A stretch of DNA of 64,000 nt, from the NCBI GenBank assembly GCA_010093685.1, contig MU006217.1, positions 1,409,644 to 1,473,643 on the forward strand. The letters are read 5' to 3'. This DNA is from Ophiobolus disseminans (taxonomy: Eukaryota; Ascomycota; Dothideomycetes; Pleosporales; Phaeosphaeriaceae). Under the pieces are notes generated by a model, which was not told the origin of the DNA, made no database searches, and was given only the letters and a program-made list of their open reading frames with translations. The position numbers and the translations under genes were made by a program. Positions within the stretch are counted from its first letter, which is position 1, and every line of letters starts with the position of its first letter. Below, one piece after another: positions 10,101 through 20,914 of this stretch.

Positions 10101-11579
10101 GTTCGTAGCTACACTGAAGCCAAGCTGAACACTGAGCGAAACAAGTATCCGCGATACAAGCTCGATGGCGTCACGAGACTAGATTACGGAGACAAGACTG
10201 ACAGTGGTATCGACCAGCGGGAATCGATGCGAGATTTCCTAGACACGGTACAAGAATACGTGTTCGGAAAGGCGAAAAAGCTCGAGATTACACTGGTGCA
10301 CTTAGGGATCAAAACACTGGGCATCAAAAAGGAGTCCTCAGAGGAGAACGCAGACAAGTTCAGTCTTGCGGACGGCATCGCTAAGATCTCACAGAAAGCG
10401 CTGGACAGCTTCATCGAACTTTGCCTGACAAAGTACCATCGCTCACGTGTTCAGCCAGGTCACGCAGTGGGTGCTATTGGCGCACAGTCGATTGGTGAGC
10501 CGGGAACACAAATGACTTTGAAGACTTTCCATTTCGCTGGTGTCGCCGGTATGTCCATCACGCAAGGTGTCCCGCGTATCAAGGAAATCATCAATGCCTC
10601 AACTACCATCTCAACACCTGTCATCACCTGCGTTCTCTCCAATAAGCTTAGCGAGTCAGCTGCTCGCATCGTCAAAGCACGCATCGAAAAGACCTATTTG
10701 CGCGACATCATCTCGTATGTCGAAGATGTCTGGCATCCCAATGGCGCATACATTGCTATGCGCATCGACTGGGACACCGTCAACGACCTCTTTATTGACG
10801 TCTCACCGCACGACATTGTCCAAGCCATCAATAAGCACAAACCTCTTAAGTGGGGCAAAGCCGGTACCAAAGTCCGCATCTCGTCCTCTCTTCTTCGTGT
10901 CGAAGTCGCCGACCCCAACGCCGCCAAGAAGCGTGCTGTCAAAGTTTCCAAAAATCAAAAGGAGTTTTTCGAGCGCGTCCAGCAAGTCAAAGCCTTGATT
11001 CCAGATGTCGTCATCAAAGGATACTCTGATTGCACCCGCGCCATCATCAAGAAAGATACCAAACCTAATGCTCAGGGCTTGTATGAATGCGAACTTCTCG
11101 TCGAAGGCTATGGTCTCAAGGACTGTTTGACAACCCCCGGCATCGAGCCCTACAAAACCCTCTCCAACAACGTCATGGAAGTTCGCACCGTTCTTGGCAT
11201 CGAAGCCGCGCGCGCAACCATCACACGCGAAATCAACTCCGTCATGGGTAACATGGACATTGATCCTCGACACATGGCTCTGCTCGCCGATGTCATGACA
11301 TTCAAGGGCGACGTGTACGGCATTACTCGCTTCGGTCTCCAGAAAACGCGCGACTCGGTGCTACAACTCGCATCCTTTGAGAAAACACCTGATCATCTCT
11401 TCGAAGCTGCGGCGCGCGGCAAGACGGACACGATCGATGGTGTTAGTGAGAGCATCATCATGGGCCAGAGTATGAAGTTGGGTACTGGTGCGCTGCAGGT
11501 TATCCGGCCGTTGAAATTGGAGGAGAAGGACTTCGAGAGGAAGAGTACGATGTTTGAGGATGGGTGGGATGCGTTGTAG
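7164..11579 (+). CDS. RPO31: DNA-directed RNA polymerase III largest subunit (C160/RPC1)
   Basis: An uninterrupted 1471-aa frame whose length and motifs fit RPC1. Near residues 77-90 is the N-terminal zinc-binding cluster (CETCGEKLDKCNGHFGH). The catalytic magnesium-binding motif NADFDGDEMN is at 522-531. The bridge-helix/trigger-loop region includes GEPGTQMTLKTFHFAG near residue 1112. The start KQQVVDRIPARIKHIQFGIY is typical of RPC1 rather than RPB1, and there is no heptad-repeat C-terminal domain, which rules out polymerase II. The enzyme transcribes tRNA, 5S rRNA and other small RNAs in the nucleus. It is the largest intronless gene of the window. The start codon is chosen because homology begins within a few residues of it. 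Confidence 0.98.
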   Translation: MEAPRTAKQQVVDRIPARIKHIQFGIYSNQDIVNQAVLEVSDRNVYDIAPASDNTRTLTANGPMDPHMGISSKTGTCETCGEKLDKCNGHFGHIKLALPAFHVGYLKHIIEVLNCICKDCSRVLLDEVERRRYLRSMRRPDMDTLRRSAVSKKILEDCRKKKTCPYCGALQGTVRKVPGHPLKIIHNRYDAFNRSTAKTKKPPAGKVEFDLSFETAKAANPDLDKHLKKAVDDMHPLRALNLFKKISSEDCELLAMIPEDARPEMLIWEYMPVPPVALRPSVMQEGGATEDDVTNKIGDICQISSIIRAGLARGFPLQILMEQWDFLQLQIAMYINSDAPGLKQQGLQKTMRGFSQRLKGKGGRFRQNLSGKRVDFSGRTVIGPDPNLSIDEVAVPERVAKTLTYPEKVTRYNKKKLQQLVRNGAYKYPGANLILKDLGPNQDPRKISLVALSRNDPHGERRKKPADDLRYGDVVERHIEDGDIVLFNRQPSLHKLSILSHRAKIRPWRTFRLNECVCNPYNADFDGDEMNLHVPQTEEARTEATELMGVKYNLATPKNGTPIIAAIQDFITAAFILSNKSNFYDRRSFCQIVNYMFCGEGAFDPDTGKYMPIEIPPPVIWKPQALWTGKQVFNLLMRPNKASRVLVNLEAACKQFKPVAGRTHDLDKNDAYLVIRNSEVMCGVMDKATVGDGKKDSVFYVMMRDFGPEHAVQGMNRLSRLSARWLSNNGFSLGISDVTPGVVLNQKKQALVQEAYAKCDKIIKDFKEGKLERASGCNEEQTMEVQIGGILSGVRQAAGDVCFEELSRWNSPLLMAKCGSKGSNINVSQMVASVGQQMIGGARVADGFHHRTLPHFPKAARQPASKGFVSNSFFSGLTPTEFIFHAMSGREGLVDTAVKTAETGYMSRRLMKSLEDLSAQYDDTVRNSSGTVVQFQFGDDNLDPVDMEAKAQPVHFDRTFSHAVTSTWDNDESSLAPEDVRSYTEAKLNTERNKYPRYKLDGVTRLDYGDKTDSGIDQRESMRDFLDTVQEYVFGKAKKLEITLVHLGIKTLGIKKESSEENADKFSLADGIAKISQKALDSFIELCLTKYHRSRVQPGHAVGAIGAQSIGEPGTQMTLKTFHFAGVAGMSITQGVPRIKEIINASTTISTPVITCVLSNKLSESAARIVKARIEKTYLRDIISYVEDVWHPNGAYIAMRIDWDTVNDLFIDVSPHDIVQAINKHKPLKWGKAGTKVRISSSLLRVEVADPNAAKKRAVKVSKNQKEFFERVQQVKALIPDVVIKGYSDCTRAIIKKDTKPNAQGLYECELLVEGYGLKDCLTTPGIEPYKTLSNNVMEVRTVLGIEAARATITREINSVMGNMDIDPRHMALLADVMTFKGDVYGITRFGLQKTRDSVLQLASFEKTPDHLFEAAARGKTDTIDGVSESIIMGQSMKLGTGALQVIRPLKLEEKDFERKSTMFEDGWDAL

Positions 11580-13268
11580 TGCGACGCTAGACATGAAGTT
11601 TTGGATGAGCTAGTGCAGGATCCACTGGAGGAGGTAGTGCAGGAGGCAGTGGAGGAGGAGGATGAAAAGGCATGCATAACCTGGCGTTCTTCCGAGCTGC
11701 GGGCTTTCAACGGCGAACTGTTTGTATTGCATAGCGATAGTACGGACGTCTACATTGAGCAGAGATCCTAAACAAAACAGATTATAACCCTTACTCAAAG
11801 GCCTGTCTGCCTTCATATCCTTATTAATTATCTTAAGATTTTTTTATAGTACTGTGAGGATATACAGGCTTCCTGTTAAGTAGTAGTGCATTATTTAAGA
11901 CAAGCTCCGCTGGGATAGTTTCACTGTGATGTGCATGCTTCTAGCAGCTAGCTTGAGCTCAGGAAAACACCGTTCCTGAGTTCGGCTAGCGCGCAGAGGG
12001 TAGTAGCACTGCATCACGACGTGGCTAGACGTGCGGTCATCATCGATGAAGTGGGTAGGTCTTATTTCATCACAAGATTACTTTTCTTATGGGATTTGGA
12101 GATACTGAACACAACAACGAGATTTTGGAATCTTGAGGTGCTGAAGTGTTGATTTGAGTAGTTTGCGTGCGATGCGGGCTGTTCAGCGACGCGTTAGGAA
12201 GGTGAAGGCGTCGTGGTCGTGATTAGGTAGGCGGGAGTATCTCGTGCTTTTATCTCAATTACATCCATCCTGTCGCTCTCGTGTCATTGTCTCTTCTTGT
12301 GCTCTCTTTGCTGCTCAAATATATTGTGCGGTAGGAGAGTGGAAGAAAGCACGTTTGATGCGTCCTCGGCCAGTATCAGTTTCTCACATTGTCTTCTTCT
12401 TTTCTCAGACTATATCTCCTCTCTCCTTAGTAATTTGGTTGCTGTTCAGCAGGTAAGAGCGTAGAAACACATCCCCACGCCGCCACACATCCATCCCCAA
12501 CCCTCTCATCTCCTCATCATACCTCAGCACTCCTGCCTCCAAACCCCACTTCCGTCTCATTTCTCGCTCCAACTCGCTTAATCGCGCATATCAGTGAAAA
12601 TGTCGCGTCGCGCGCCCACCCATCACATGTGAACCCCTTCGCAACCTCAGTGCTCACACTGTCTTAACGCATACCTCGTTGATCTCTTGTGAGAAATCTT
12701 GCAATTAATTACTTGTATGTATATATTAAACATTCTGCAATTTTTCTTAACGTACAAAACAACCGGCGACGACGCTAATCCATAGAAGTGGGGAGAACAG
12801 CAATTTGGCACTCACCCACTGCGACTTTTCGAAGTCTTCCTTTTTTGCTCTTTTTGTACTTTTTGGTATACAAAGACTTCTGCGAAGAATGTTCCTTTTG
12901 CTCCTCTCTGGCCATATATATTGTCTTTTCTATGCTCCTTGTAATTTCGTCTCTTTATTTAATTGATCTTTTGCATCCTTTTACTCACCCAACTCAATAG
13001 CCGCCTTCAGCGGCCTATGTTGCAATGGGTGAATGTCAACGCGGCTTTACGTGGCCCCAGTCTGGTTGCTTTCCTTCATATTGACCTGCGAACGACGTCA
13101 CCGGGATAAGCCAGGCCACACTCGCCAAATCGCTTTGTGTTTGTCCCACGCAATTGATAAGACCAGTATGACTCCTCTTCAAGATCACTTTTGGAGCAAA
13201 GCAGGTGTTCCATGTGCCATCGCCATCGCCATCTCGCGAAGTGTAACTCAACTTCCAAGCCGTTCGCC
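11580..13268. other. Long intergenic region, pyrimidine-rich on its right side
   Basis: No gene is supported across 1.7 kb. It holds the 3' flank of RPO31, a strong hairpin at 11947-11990, and from about 12240 a C/T-rich stretch of the kind found in fungal promoters and long 5' UTRs. It probably belongs to the gene starting at 13269. Frames such as 12244-12456 and 12788-13000 encode hydrophobic, low-complexity peptides without support. Confidence 0.6.
11947..11990. repeat. Imperfect inverted repeat / hairpin
   Basis: The left arm (11947-11965, gctagcttgagctcaggaa) and right arm (11973-11990, ttcctgagttcggctagc) pair in two blocks of seven to eight bases, around a 7-base loop. It lies about 370 bp past the RPO31 stop, so it is unlikely to be a simple 3'-end signal of that gene. 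Confidence 0.6.
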
Positions 13269-14529
13269 ATGAACACCCAAGCTCAGCCTCCCAAAGGCAC
13301 CGCGCTCTCGGCTGAAGATATCAAAGCGCTGGAACATCTGCTTGAGCACAAGCTGCATGAGGTTCCCCCGCTGAACAAATCGCATATGTATACCATCGTC
13401 GAGATCACCAACGGCACCCAAGATCAGTACCGGCCCTACCTAATGTAAGTACTCCCAAGATCCAAATCAGCCTCCTGACTTACCCACCCTCTCAGCGACG
13501 ACGTCGATGAAGGCGCTACATTCCGCGGCTATCTCCATCAGCGAGGCCTCATCATGCGCAACAACCAATTGGGCCTTCGACTTGTACAGTGGGATCTCCA
13601 AACCATCATCGCCATGTTCTGCTCCAATGTCGACAAGCACCGTAGCTTCGACACAAGGTACCTAGAGACGCGTGTCCGCCTACTCATGAATCTAGAAGAC
13701 CGCGTCAACAGATGCGAAACCGTTTTGCAAGTACGTTGTTCACCAAGAGCCAGATCTTAAAGTCCTTCACTAACAATTCACAGGTCACATACACCCTCGC
13801 AAGCCTCGAATACGCCCGTCTCGGCACCCACACCGACGCCCCCGCCCAACCCACCACACCCGGCGCTTCGCCCAACTCCTCGCGCAAAACGAGAGCTTAT
13901 TCGACACACAAAACACCACAAAGACCAAACTCGCCCGCTGCCGCAAAACTATCACCCGCCTCAACGCCATGCGCCAGACCGAGCACGCACAGTGGGCCCT
14001 CATCGACCCCACAATAAAAGCCACACTCACGTACATATGTCCCATGGGCATCAGCGTTCATGCCGCGCCGGCTGAGAAAGCGAGGGGTAAGCGCAAAACG
14101 ATCGAACTTGAACCCGCGAAAGATGAGGGAGGTGATTACGGATACGGATACAACGTCGCGTCTTCTACGCCGTTTAGTCCTGCTTTCACAAGCCCTACTA
14201 CACCTGCTCTTACCATCCTGTGCGATAGAGCTAGAATAGAGGCGCACTTGCCACAAAATCCGCTTCTCACTGCTCTGGTGCAGCCTGTTCTAGGCGCCTT
14301 GTTCAAGGACGACCGCATGGAGTTCACGTGGCAGGATGTCGCCAAGTACAGTAAAACGAACATCCATGTGTCTGGTGCGCTGCCGGATAGCTATAAGATA
14401 ATGGTCATCAATGAGGAAGAGGATGAGGAGAAGGGTGATTTGGTGCGCTTTGTTAGAGCTGGTGATGTTGGGCGGATGGTTGAGTTTCGGGATAGAGGGT
14501 ATGATGAGGCTGGGGATGAGGATGTTTAG
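13269..14529 (+). CDS. Conserved-looking protein of unknown function; frame break or alternative splice in exon 3
   Basis: I do not recognise the family. Exon 1 is 13269-13444 (starts MNTQAQPPKG), exon 2 is 13496-13730, and exon 3 begins at 13784 or 13804 and ends at 14529. Exons 1-2 encode a well-formed N-terminus with HLLEHKLHEVPPLNKSHMYT and LIMRNNQLGLRLVQWDL. With the CAG acceptor at 13781-13783 the frame reads VTYTLASLEYARLG but meets a stop at 14015-14017. The downstream frame (AQLLAQNESLFDTQN, later acidic EEEDEEKGD) is offset and runs to 14529. Using an AAG acceptor ending at 13803 restores one frame (378 aa) but gives an Arg/Pro-rich junction. Alternatively one base is missing near the C-run at 13839-13843 (385 aa). 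The C-terminal half is rich in acidic residues. Confidence 0.7.
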
Positions 14530-15105
14530 GGTGGCCTGGAGATGCTTGATGGGGTTTAATTCACTAATGAGAGGCTATGAGGTAGGTTAGTTGGTTGGCA
14601 AACGTACATGATAGATGTGTGGTCGTCGAGTATAACCTTAAGGTCCTCCGAGTCCACCTGTTAAGGTGAGGAAGCAGTTTCGCAAAATCAATTTTGTGAT
14701 CGCCGTTGTAGCAACGAAGTATCAGGATTTTCTCTGGTAGAGTCAGCAATCGCTGGTCCAGCATTGTGGAATGATGTCCTACATTTGTTTGAATGCCTGA
14801 GTCGGTATAAAGGTATGAAACTGGACCATCACATGAACAGTACAAGTACAGAAATTGAGGTGCAAACGAGGACATGGCTCGAACTTTGGGATAGACACAT
14901 GAGTAGCCTGGAGATGAACACCTATCCGATGTGCATACATCAACGTCCTTCGTACCATCTCAGATATCCTAAGAACAATGCACCCCAAAGTGCTACACAA
15001 ACCTTGCAATACCTCTCCTTGTTCACCTCCAGCTGAGAGTCCGTGTCAGAAAACAACAGATGTTTATGGAATTCCGTTCAGTGAGCCATGTTGTACTCAG
15101 CTCCT
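14530..15105. other. Intergenic region between convergent genes
   Basis: 576 bp between the stop codons of the preceding + gene and the following - gene. Short overlapping frames on both strands (14564-14875 -, 14764-15036 +) lack any protein-like signature. Nothing else is seen. Confidence 0.6.
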
Positions 15106-17192
15106 TCAGTACAACTCGCGCGGGAACATTCCAAGCAGAAAGTCGCTGTTCGGAAGAGCCATATCGCCCATCCTCTCACGCGTGAAGTGTTTCTGAAGCT
15201 CGTTCGCTTGAGCAGGTGTCATGCGATTGGCGGCTCGACAGTATCGAATCAGGCAGTTGACGTATCGGCGCTCCGCAGTGGCACGGCTCGACCTCAGCAT
15301 CTGAGATATCGAGTCTCGCACATTGACCCCCCTCTTCGTGAATGCGTGCTGTTCCTGGTTATACAGCCTCAACAAGGATGCCTTTGCGGCGCGAAGATCT
15401 CCAGCCTCAACCTGTAGGAAGCCAGGAGCTCCACCAGCGTTGCCTCGAGTGAATGTTTGCCTGACACCATGGAAAGCGACTCTGTGAGCGCCAAGGTTGA
15501 AGGTCGCATAGTCACGATAGCGTGGGCGTCGAGGAGGATTGCGGTGGTTTGTGCGTTGGCGGGTGATTGCGTCGTCCATGATAAAATCGACGATATCAAC
15601 ACCTAGAGCAGGTCAACAATATAACCAAAGTCGATCGAACCACAACAAATCATCCTCACCTGTGGGGTCAAGACGCTCATTATCCAACAGCTGCTTCGCC
15701 TTGGCAACCAGACCGTCAGCTTCAAGTCGTCGATGGCCCCGCCGAACGAGGGCGAGACGGTACTCTGTCATGAGGACATCTAGCACATCTTGGGTTTATC
15801 AGCATCAACACCCAACACATGGTGAGGAATGCGACGTACCGACACCCTGATCGTTAGCCTGCGCCATACGAGCTCGAACATCCATGTGCTTTTTAAAGCT
15901 CCTATCGGTCAAAGGTCGTGGCTCAGTATATCCTGCTGGCTTCGGGATATGACCTAAGACGACATGCTCCGGGAGGTACCTATGTGGCATGTACTCCCTC
16001 TGGTAAGAGTACTCAAACCACTTGTATGCATCGACAGGGTTGCCCCAAATGGCATAGCAAACCAACTTGCGCAGTGCCACTGGGATCGTACCACCGTGCG
16101 CCAGCTCTCTCATGGCTCCACGTACTTCTTGGTCAATGCGCTCGATGATGTCATGTCGGTATTCGAAGCCATCGAAGAATTCCACCAGCTCTGGGTCTGT
16201 CTTGGTACTCAGCGGCTGATAAGGGTAGCCTGGCGGAAGCGGAAAGTTATCAGTTCGAATGATGCCATCGGGGTATCTACCAACAGTCAGTATTGTCAAA
16301 GCGTTGGTCTGCCTCGCTGGAGAGGCAAGCTATGAAGCTTCTGCTCAAGCATATTGTACGTCACGAGACCGATGACATGATGCCGTGATCACTCGTGTCC
16401 GAGATTATTGAGAGCGAGACAATGCGTCTCTGTGGCGTGAAGCATCTGCATAATTCCAAAGACGCAACCTACCTCGCAGGTCGTGTATACCCCTTCAAGA
16501 AGTATTTGAGCGCATCGAGCGGAGGCAAGGTATAGAGCTGACGCAACGTGTGGAGGCCTCCAGGAAACGTTTTGAGCTCGGGGTGTCCCTCGATCAACAG
16601 ATCAATCTCCGTGAGAAATCCAACAGAGATGTTGCGAGAGTCTATATACCCGCGGAGGTCCCTATCGTTGCGGCAATCAGCGAAGCAACGGACCTAGCAG
16701 CTGTCAGCACATGTGACGAAGTAGGTAGACGATGATTACCTGAACCTCCACTTCAGGCTCAGGCTGGCGTTCAGGCTCACGTGGGCGCTGTGGCTGGGGG
16801 ACCGCTTTCGGCGCCTTCTGCCATGGGTTTGGCTGCTGCTGGTCATTGAAGTCAAACTGTTCTGCAGCTGGTGCACACGTGCCCGAAGCAGGGACGTGCC
16901 GAGGACGATCTCCCCCTCGAGCTGCATAGAAATCGTGCGCTGGCACCTCGTAGAAGTCGGGTTCGGGACCTCCTCCGGCGCCTTGACCCGGGAGAGGGCC
17001 AAAACCGTTGCCAGTGGCAGGTGTAGGCACGTTCCACTGAGCATGGTTCCCGTTGACGCCATACGAATGGAATGAAGCATCTCCACCGCGAAGTCGCGGC
17101 ATTTCGGGGTCATAGGGCTCCGGATCGATCTCACCGTTGTCGAAGTGGTAGTTGCCGTTGCCTGGCGCCATTTGCGACGTTCTGTTTCCCAT
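15106..17192 (-). CDS. Hypothetical protein, five exons
   Basis: The exons are 17192-16740, 16693-16473, 16276-15840, 15779-15660 and 15602-15106. All junctions are GT...AG with matching phases, and together they encode 575 aa. The first 150 residues are disordered, rich in G, P, N and Q (MGNRTSQMAPGNGNYHFDN at the start), ending in an EPERQPEPEVEVQ tract. The rest is folded-looking: GFLTEIDLLIEGHPELKTFPG, then LHTLRQLYTLPPLDALKYFLKGYTR, a WGNPVDAYKWFEYSYQREYMP segment and a basic C-terminus. I do not recognise the domain. The well-conserved exon structure argues for a real, probably filamentous-fungus-specific gene. The upstream ATG at 17510 would only add a non-conserved leader. The next gene upstream, VMA6, lies on the same strand. 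Confidence 0.78.
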
Positions 17193-17623
17193 CGACTTAC
17201 CCTGTATATACAGCGTTGGTATGCGAGAAGGGAAAGCTGTAGTTAGTACCGGAACGCTGACGGAGGTGGGGAGGTGGGGAAATAGGGTGGAGTAAAGTGA
17301 GGTGAAGACCGGGAGATGAGCAAGTTGTCTTAGCGGCGGTCGCTGGTGAGGAGGAAGGCACGCGTAACCGACGCGTCCCTTTGCACCTGCCGTGTGGTGT
17401 AGACGAGCGACACGTGCGGGGAAGCAACATCGGTGTAAACACAAGAAGATGTTGAGGACGCAAAACATATGGACGAGACGTTTGAAGCACGAGGCTGCCG
17501 TTGCGCGCAAACAGAAGACATGTACAGTCTAATTTTGAAAGAGATGTATACAGACCAGTCCTTACGCCACCCGAGACGCTCCATGTAAAGTCAAATATGC
17601 TACAACTACATATACAAACACGC
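17193..17623. promoter_or_regulatory. Upstream region of the 575-aa gene / 3' flank of VMA6
   Basis: 431 bp between two genes on the minus strand. A run-of-the-mill promoter region with no gene and no distinctive repeat. Confidence 0.5.
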
Positions 17624-18874
17624 TCAGAAGACACTGATGTAGTTGCCAATTCGCTCCTTCTGGTTTTGCGCAATGCACTCAGCTATCCACGTGATGTTGC
17701 GAATCTCCTGTAAATGAACGTCAGTAGTGCACCACATACTTTGCAGGCTAAGATGTACCTGTTCTCGTAGTTTGACCCATGCGTATACTATGGCGTGTGT
17801 GAACTGCTGGGTGAATGCCAACTTTGAGATCTCCATCTCCTTCTGATAGAACAGATCTTCCAGACTTCTTGACTCTCCACCGATACCACCTGACATGTTA
17901 CCTACACCGCCGCCGCCGCCGCTCAGGCCAGTCTGGTCGAAGAATGTCTTGTAGTCGGACACACCCTCGACAGCGATACGTACACCTTCGACATCATCGG
18001 CTCTTGAGAGCATCAGAGTGCCCTCTGGGTATAGCCTTCCAAAACTCGGGTACAGCTTGTTCCTGTCTGCTTTTGAGAGTTCGGTGCCAAAGGAATTCAG
18101 GGTGATGTTGATACTCCTGCGGTCCGCTTCAAACTCGAGAGTCTCAGACATGACGGTTGCAGTGGGTGTCCCAGCGACCTCTGGGGCGGTGTTGACCCAG
18201 TTGTGGAAGTCCTCGAGGTAGTTCTTGTAGAGTGTATTACGGATGATCTCGATGTTCAGTTCGTCCAGATCCTGGTGGCTGAGCGAGCCCTTGAAGTATG
18301 GCGCGAGTGGCGTTTCGATCAGAACCGAATTATACAGCTCCTCAATGTTTGTCGCAACGCACAGCACCGGCATTGTCTCGAACCACCCGAGCGGATGGCA
18401 TCTCTCCAGTAGCTCCCGGGTGTCCCTCTCGTGCAATGTTCCGGTAATCAGCAGCGCAACGTTGTCGATCATGTATCCGTATGTGAGGTACTCCATGAAC
18501 TTAGTGAGCGAGCCAGTCGCATTGGCCTGGAGGTAGCGGAACTCGGCGACGAGCTTGTCCGTGGTCTTAGCAGCGAGGGCAGATGTCGAGGGGTTGGGAG
18601 GCAGCGATGAGAGGAAGTCGCCGTAGGCTGGCGAGAGCTGTAGCTTGACATCTAAGAGGTGTTATTGGGTGGCACAACAGAGGTGACAAGGGCGGGCGTA
18701 CCATCGATGTTCTCGCATTGCGTCAAGTTGCTGTAGTTTTGGCTGGTGAGCAACGCATTGCGATAGCCGCGCACGATGCCCTCGATGTAGCTGTCATACT
18801 TTGTTAGAAGCCATCTCCGAGTTCGGCACGAGAAACGCTTACCCGTATTTGACGTTGTAGAAAAGGCCCTCCAT
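17624..18874 (-). CDS. VMA6: V-type proton ATPase subunit d (Vma6)
   Basis: Exons 18874-18843, 18790-18702, 18651-17759 and 17707-17624 encode 365 aa. Subunit d is the stalk collar of the vacuolar/endosomal H+-ATPase, linking the V1 central rotor to the membrane ring V0. Family features are clear: an N-terminus beginning MEGLFYNVKYGYIEGIVRGY, then KFMEYLTYGYMIDNVALLITGTL, the HPLGWFETMP segment, and the conserved end RNITWIAECIAQNQKERIGNYI. A glycine-rich insert (GLSGGGGGVGNMSGGIGG) in the last third is longer than I would expect in yeast. Splice phases all match, and the last exon encodes just 27 residues. The product is cytosolic-face peripheral and essential for vacuole acidification. Confidence 0.97.
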
Positions 18875-19179
18875 GATGGTTGATGCGAACTGCTGTCGAT
18901 GTTGCGAAGGCAAGAGCTGCAGCTGCAGCTAGGGCGTCATGGCTACCAGCGGCAAAACTCCGGCTTGACGACAGTCCAATCAGAATCGACTTGCTCCGGT
19001 ATACACCCCGTGCAGCACCTTCACCTTTACACTCTCCAAAAATCATCTTCTCGCGATATTAGTCTACAGAATTACGGCATTTCTTACCTACTCTCCACGA
19101 CGCAGTTGCTCGAGGTCTAGTACGTCAAGCCATCTTTGTCAATGTCAAGTTCGCACAATGCTCACACATCAAAACAGCA
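18875..19179. promoter_or_regulatory. Divergent promoter region of VMA6 and the 392-aa gene
   Basis: 305 bp separate two divergent start codons. A short alanine-rich frame (18880-19062 +) is a composition effect. No defined element is identified. Confidence 0.5.
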
Positions 19180-20358
19180 ATGGCAGTGTTACCTGATACA
19201 TCAACCATGGAAACCTGCTATGACACTATCAGCGCAATTGTGAGAAAATTACGTCCAGAGCGCGCAAAGGTGCTGCGCCAACTCGCCGTCGACTTCCAAA
19301 AATCAGCGAAACACATCGAAGACCTCGAACAGCAAGGAGTTGCAACAGGACCAACACAATTTCCCGCGATATCGACAACAGAGCAAACTCCCCTACTATT
19401 CACAAAAAAAAATCGGAACGATCCTGCTAGCTTGCCGTTGGAACGAATTGCCAGACTCATGGACGCAGCTCTAGTACGAACCCTATGCTCAATCATGCAA
19501 GACTCATTCCCACGCGAGATACGGGACATGATATACAGCTTCATTATTTCAGAAGATAGCAAACCGCCGTTGCTCTGCATCCCAATGATGGGCATGGGCT
19601 ACCGCCCGGGAGACACCGTGACACTGTGCACCCAGAGGCTTCGCTACGGGATGCATCCAAGACTCAGCTCAACGCCTCTGCCTCTCCCGAATCTACTGTC
19701 GTCTCGAGGTCATAAGGTTCCTTGCGGACACTTCGAACCAGCACCCGACATCGTGCGACTAGGAGACAAAACAGCCCATGAACTAGGCCAGGCCTGGGCC
19801 GAACGCGCCATACTAATCTACCGCGACTGCGACCAAGCCTCTACTAATATCCTTGGGGGTTCCTGGAATCTCGGCTGTCCCGTTGGGCACTTCCTATCCA
19901 CCCTCATTCTGCGTATCTCAACCTCATCCTCAGAACTAAAAGCCGACTTGGCGAACGTCACAAAGCCTTTATCCGCCATACAAGCCGCGCTGGGATCTCG
20001 CACGAGCCGGCTGACTATCATCTTCCACCTCCGCAGCTCTGCATATGACCGATTGATGCACAACACCTTCGACGAGTTCAGGGCCTGGCAGCTCTCCTAC
20101 AGATTGGAAACGAGGAAACACATGCGGTCCAGATACGAGCTGCTAGTCGCGGAGGCGAGACCGCTGATCATGAGCGAAATACGGCTGCTGGGCTTGGAAC
20201 GGGATGAGAGATTGGGCTTCAAGCTCCGCTTAGGGAACCACTCTATTGGCGATCCTGTTGGAGACGATGGTCTGGATCAGCGTGTTGATGTACCCGATGG
20301 ACTACCTTATATCTTCCAGTATGCCTCAGAGGAAGATCTGGACGCTACCACACCATAG
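19180..20358 (+). CDS. Hypothetical protein with an F-box-like N-terminal motif
   Basis: A single 392-aa frame, without introns. Family not recognised. Around residues 110-119 is FPREIRDMIYSFI, which matches the first helix seen in many fungal proteins of the type LPxEIRxxIY (F-box-like or the related Dothideomycete expansions). The remainder has mixed alpha/beta character with a conserved-looking FHLRSSAYDRLMHN segment and a C-terminal helix region (LSYRLETRKHMRSRYELL). No signal peptide or membrane segment. Codon usage is unremarkable. If the motif is genuine, a role as a substrate adaptor is possible, but this is inference. An alternative start at 19207 is possible. Confidence 0.75.
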   Translation: MAVLPDTSTMETCYDTISAIVRKLRPERAKVLRQLAVDFQKSAKHIEDLEQQGVATGPTQFPAISTTEQTPLLFTKKNRNDPASLPLERIARLMDAALVRTLCSIMQDSFPREIRDMIYSFIISEDSKPPLLCIPMMGMGYRPGDTVTLCTQRLRYGMHPRLSSTPLPLPNLLSSRGHKVPCGHFEPAPDIVRLGDKTAHELGQAWAERAILIYRDCDQASTNILGGSWNLGCPVGHFLSTLILRISTSSSELKADLANVTKPLSAIQAALGSRTSRLTIIFHLRSSAYDRLMHNTFDEFRAWQLSYRLETRKHMRSRYELLVAEARPLIMSEIRLLGLERDERLGFKLRLGNHSIGDPVGDDGLDQRVDVPDGLPYIFQYASEEDLDATTP

Positions 20359-20914
20359 ACTTTTTCAGGACCAGCGTACTCGAATCTTTTGGCATGTTTT
20401 GAGGAGTGTATATGTACGCGGATGTATAAAGTGTCGAATGTGAAGGTAATAATACGGCCTGTATGTCCTTTACGCCTCAAGAGGTGCAAGCAGAGTTATT
20501 AAAGAAGGTGTGAGGATAGACAGGCATGGTGAAGTGGTAGTGAAGTAAAGACACCATAGAACGCATCACAAGGCAAATGAGATCACACAATTCAGTTATT
20601 GGTGGTATTATTGTATTACAAAAACAAATAAGCTTGGTGGCCATAGCCAGTGGGTATTGAACCGTCACAAACGCTCAGTCATCCCATCCCAACGCCAACC
20701 CCGTCCATCAGCCACGCCTAGTCCAACCCCCTTACCTGGCAATGTTGGTGACCCTGCGGCCGCCAGCCCTTTCAGGCGGCAGCAAGCACAAGGTCACCTC
20801 AAGCTGCGATAAGGGAGAGGAGGCGGCGGTGGCTTTCAAGACGCAAGAAAAAACAAAAAGCTTTTCAAACACCAGCGCTATGCAGTCGTCGTCGTCGTTA
20901 TGTCGTCGTCACTC
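20359..20914. other. Intergenic region between convergent genes
   Basis: 556 bp of 3' flanks. Frames here are short and unlike proteins. Nothing else is seen. Confidence 0.55.

Noticed and set aside
11947..11990. Transcription terminator of RPO31
   Set aside because: The hairpin lies 370 bp past the stop, and eukaryotic polymerase II genes do not end at hairpins; kept only as an inverted repeat.
12244..13000. Two ~70-aa hydrophobic + frames
   Set aside because: Pyrimidine-rich promoter/UTR sequence yields Leu/Phe/Ser-rich frames by composition; no signal of selection.
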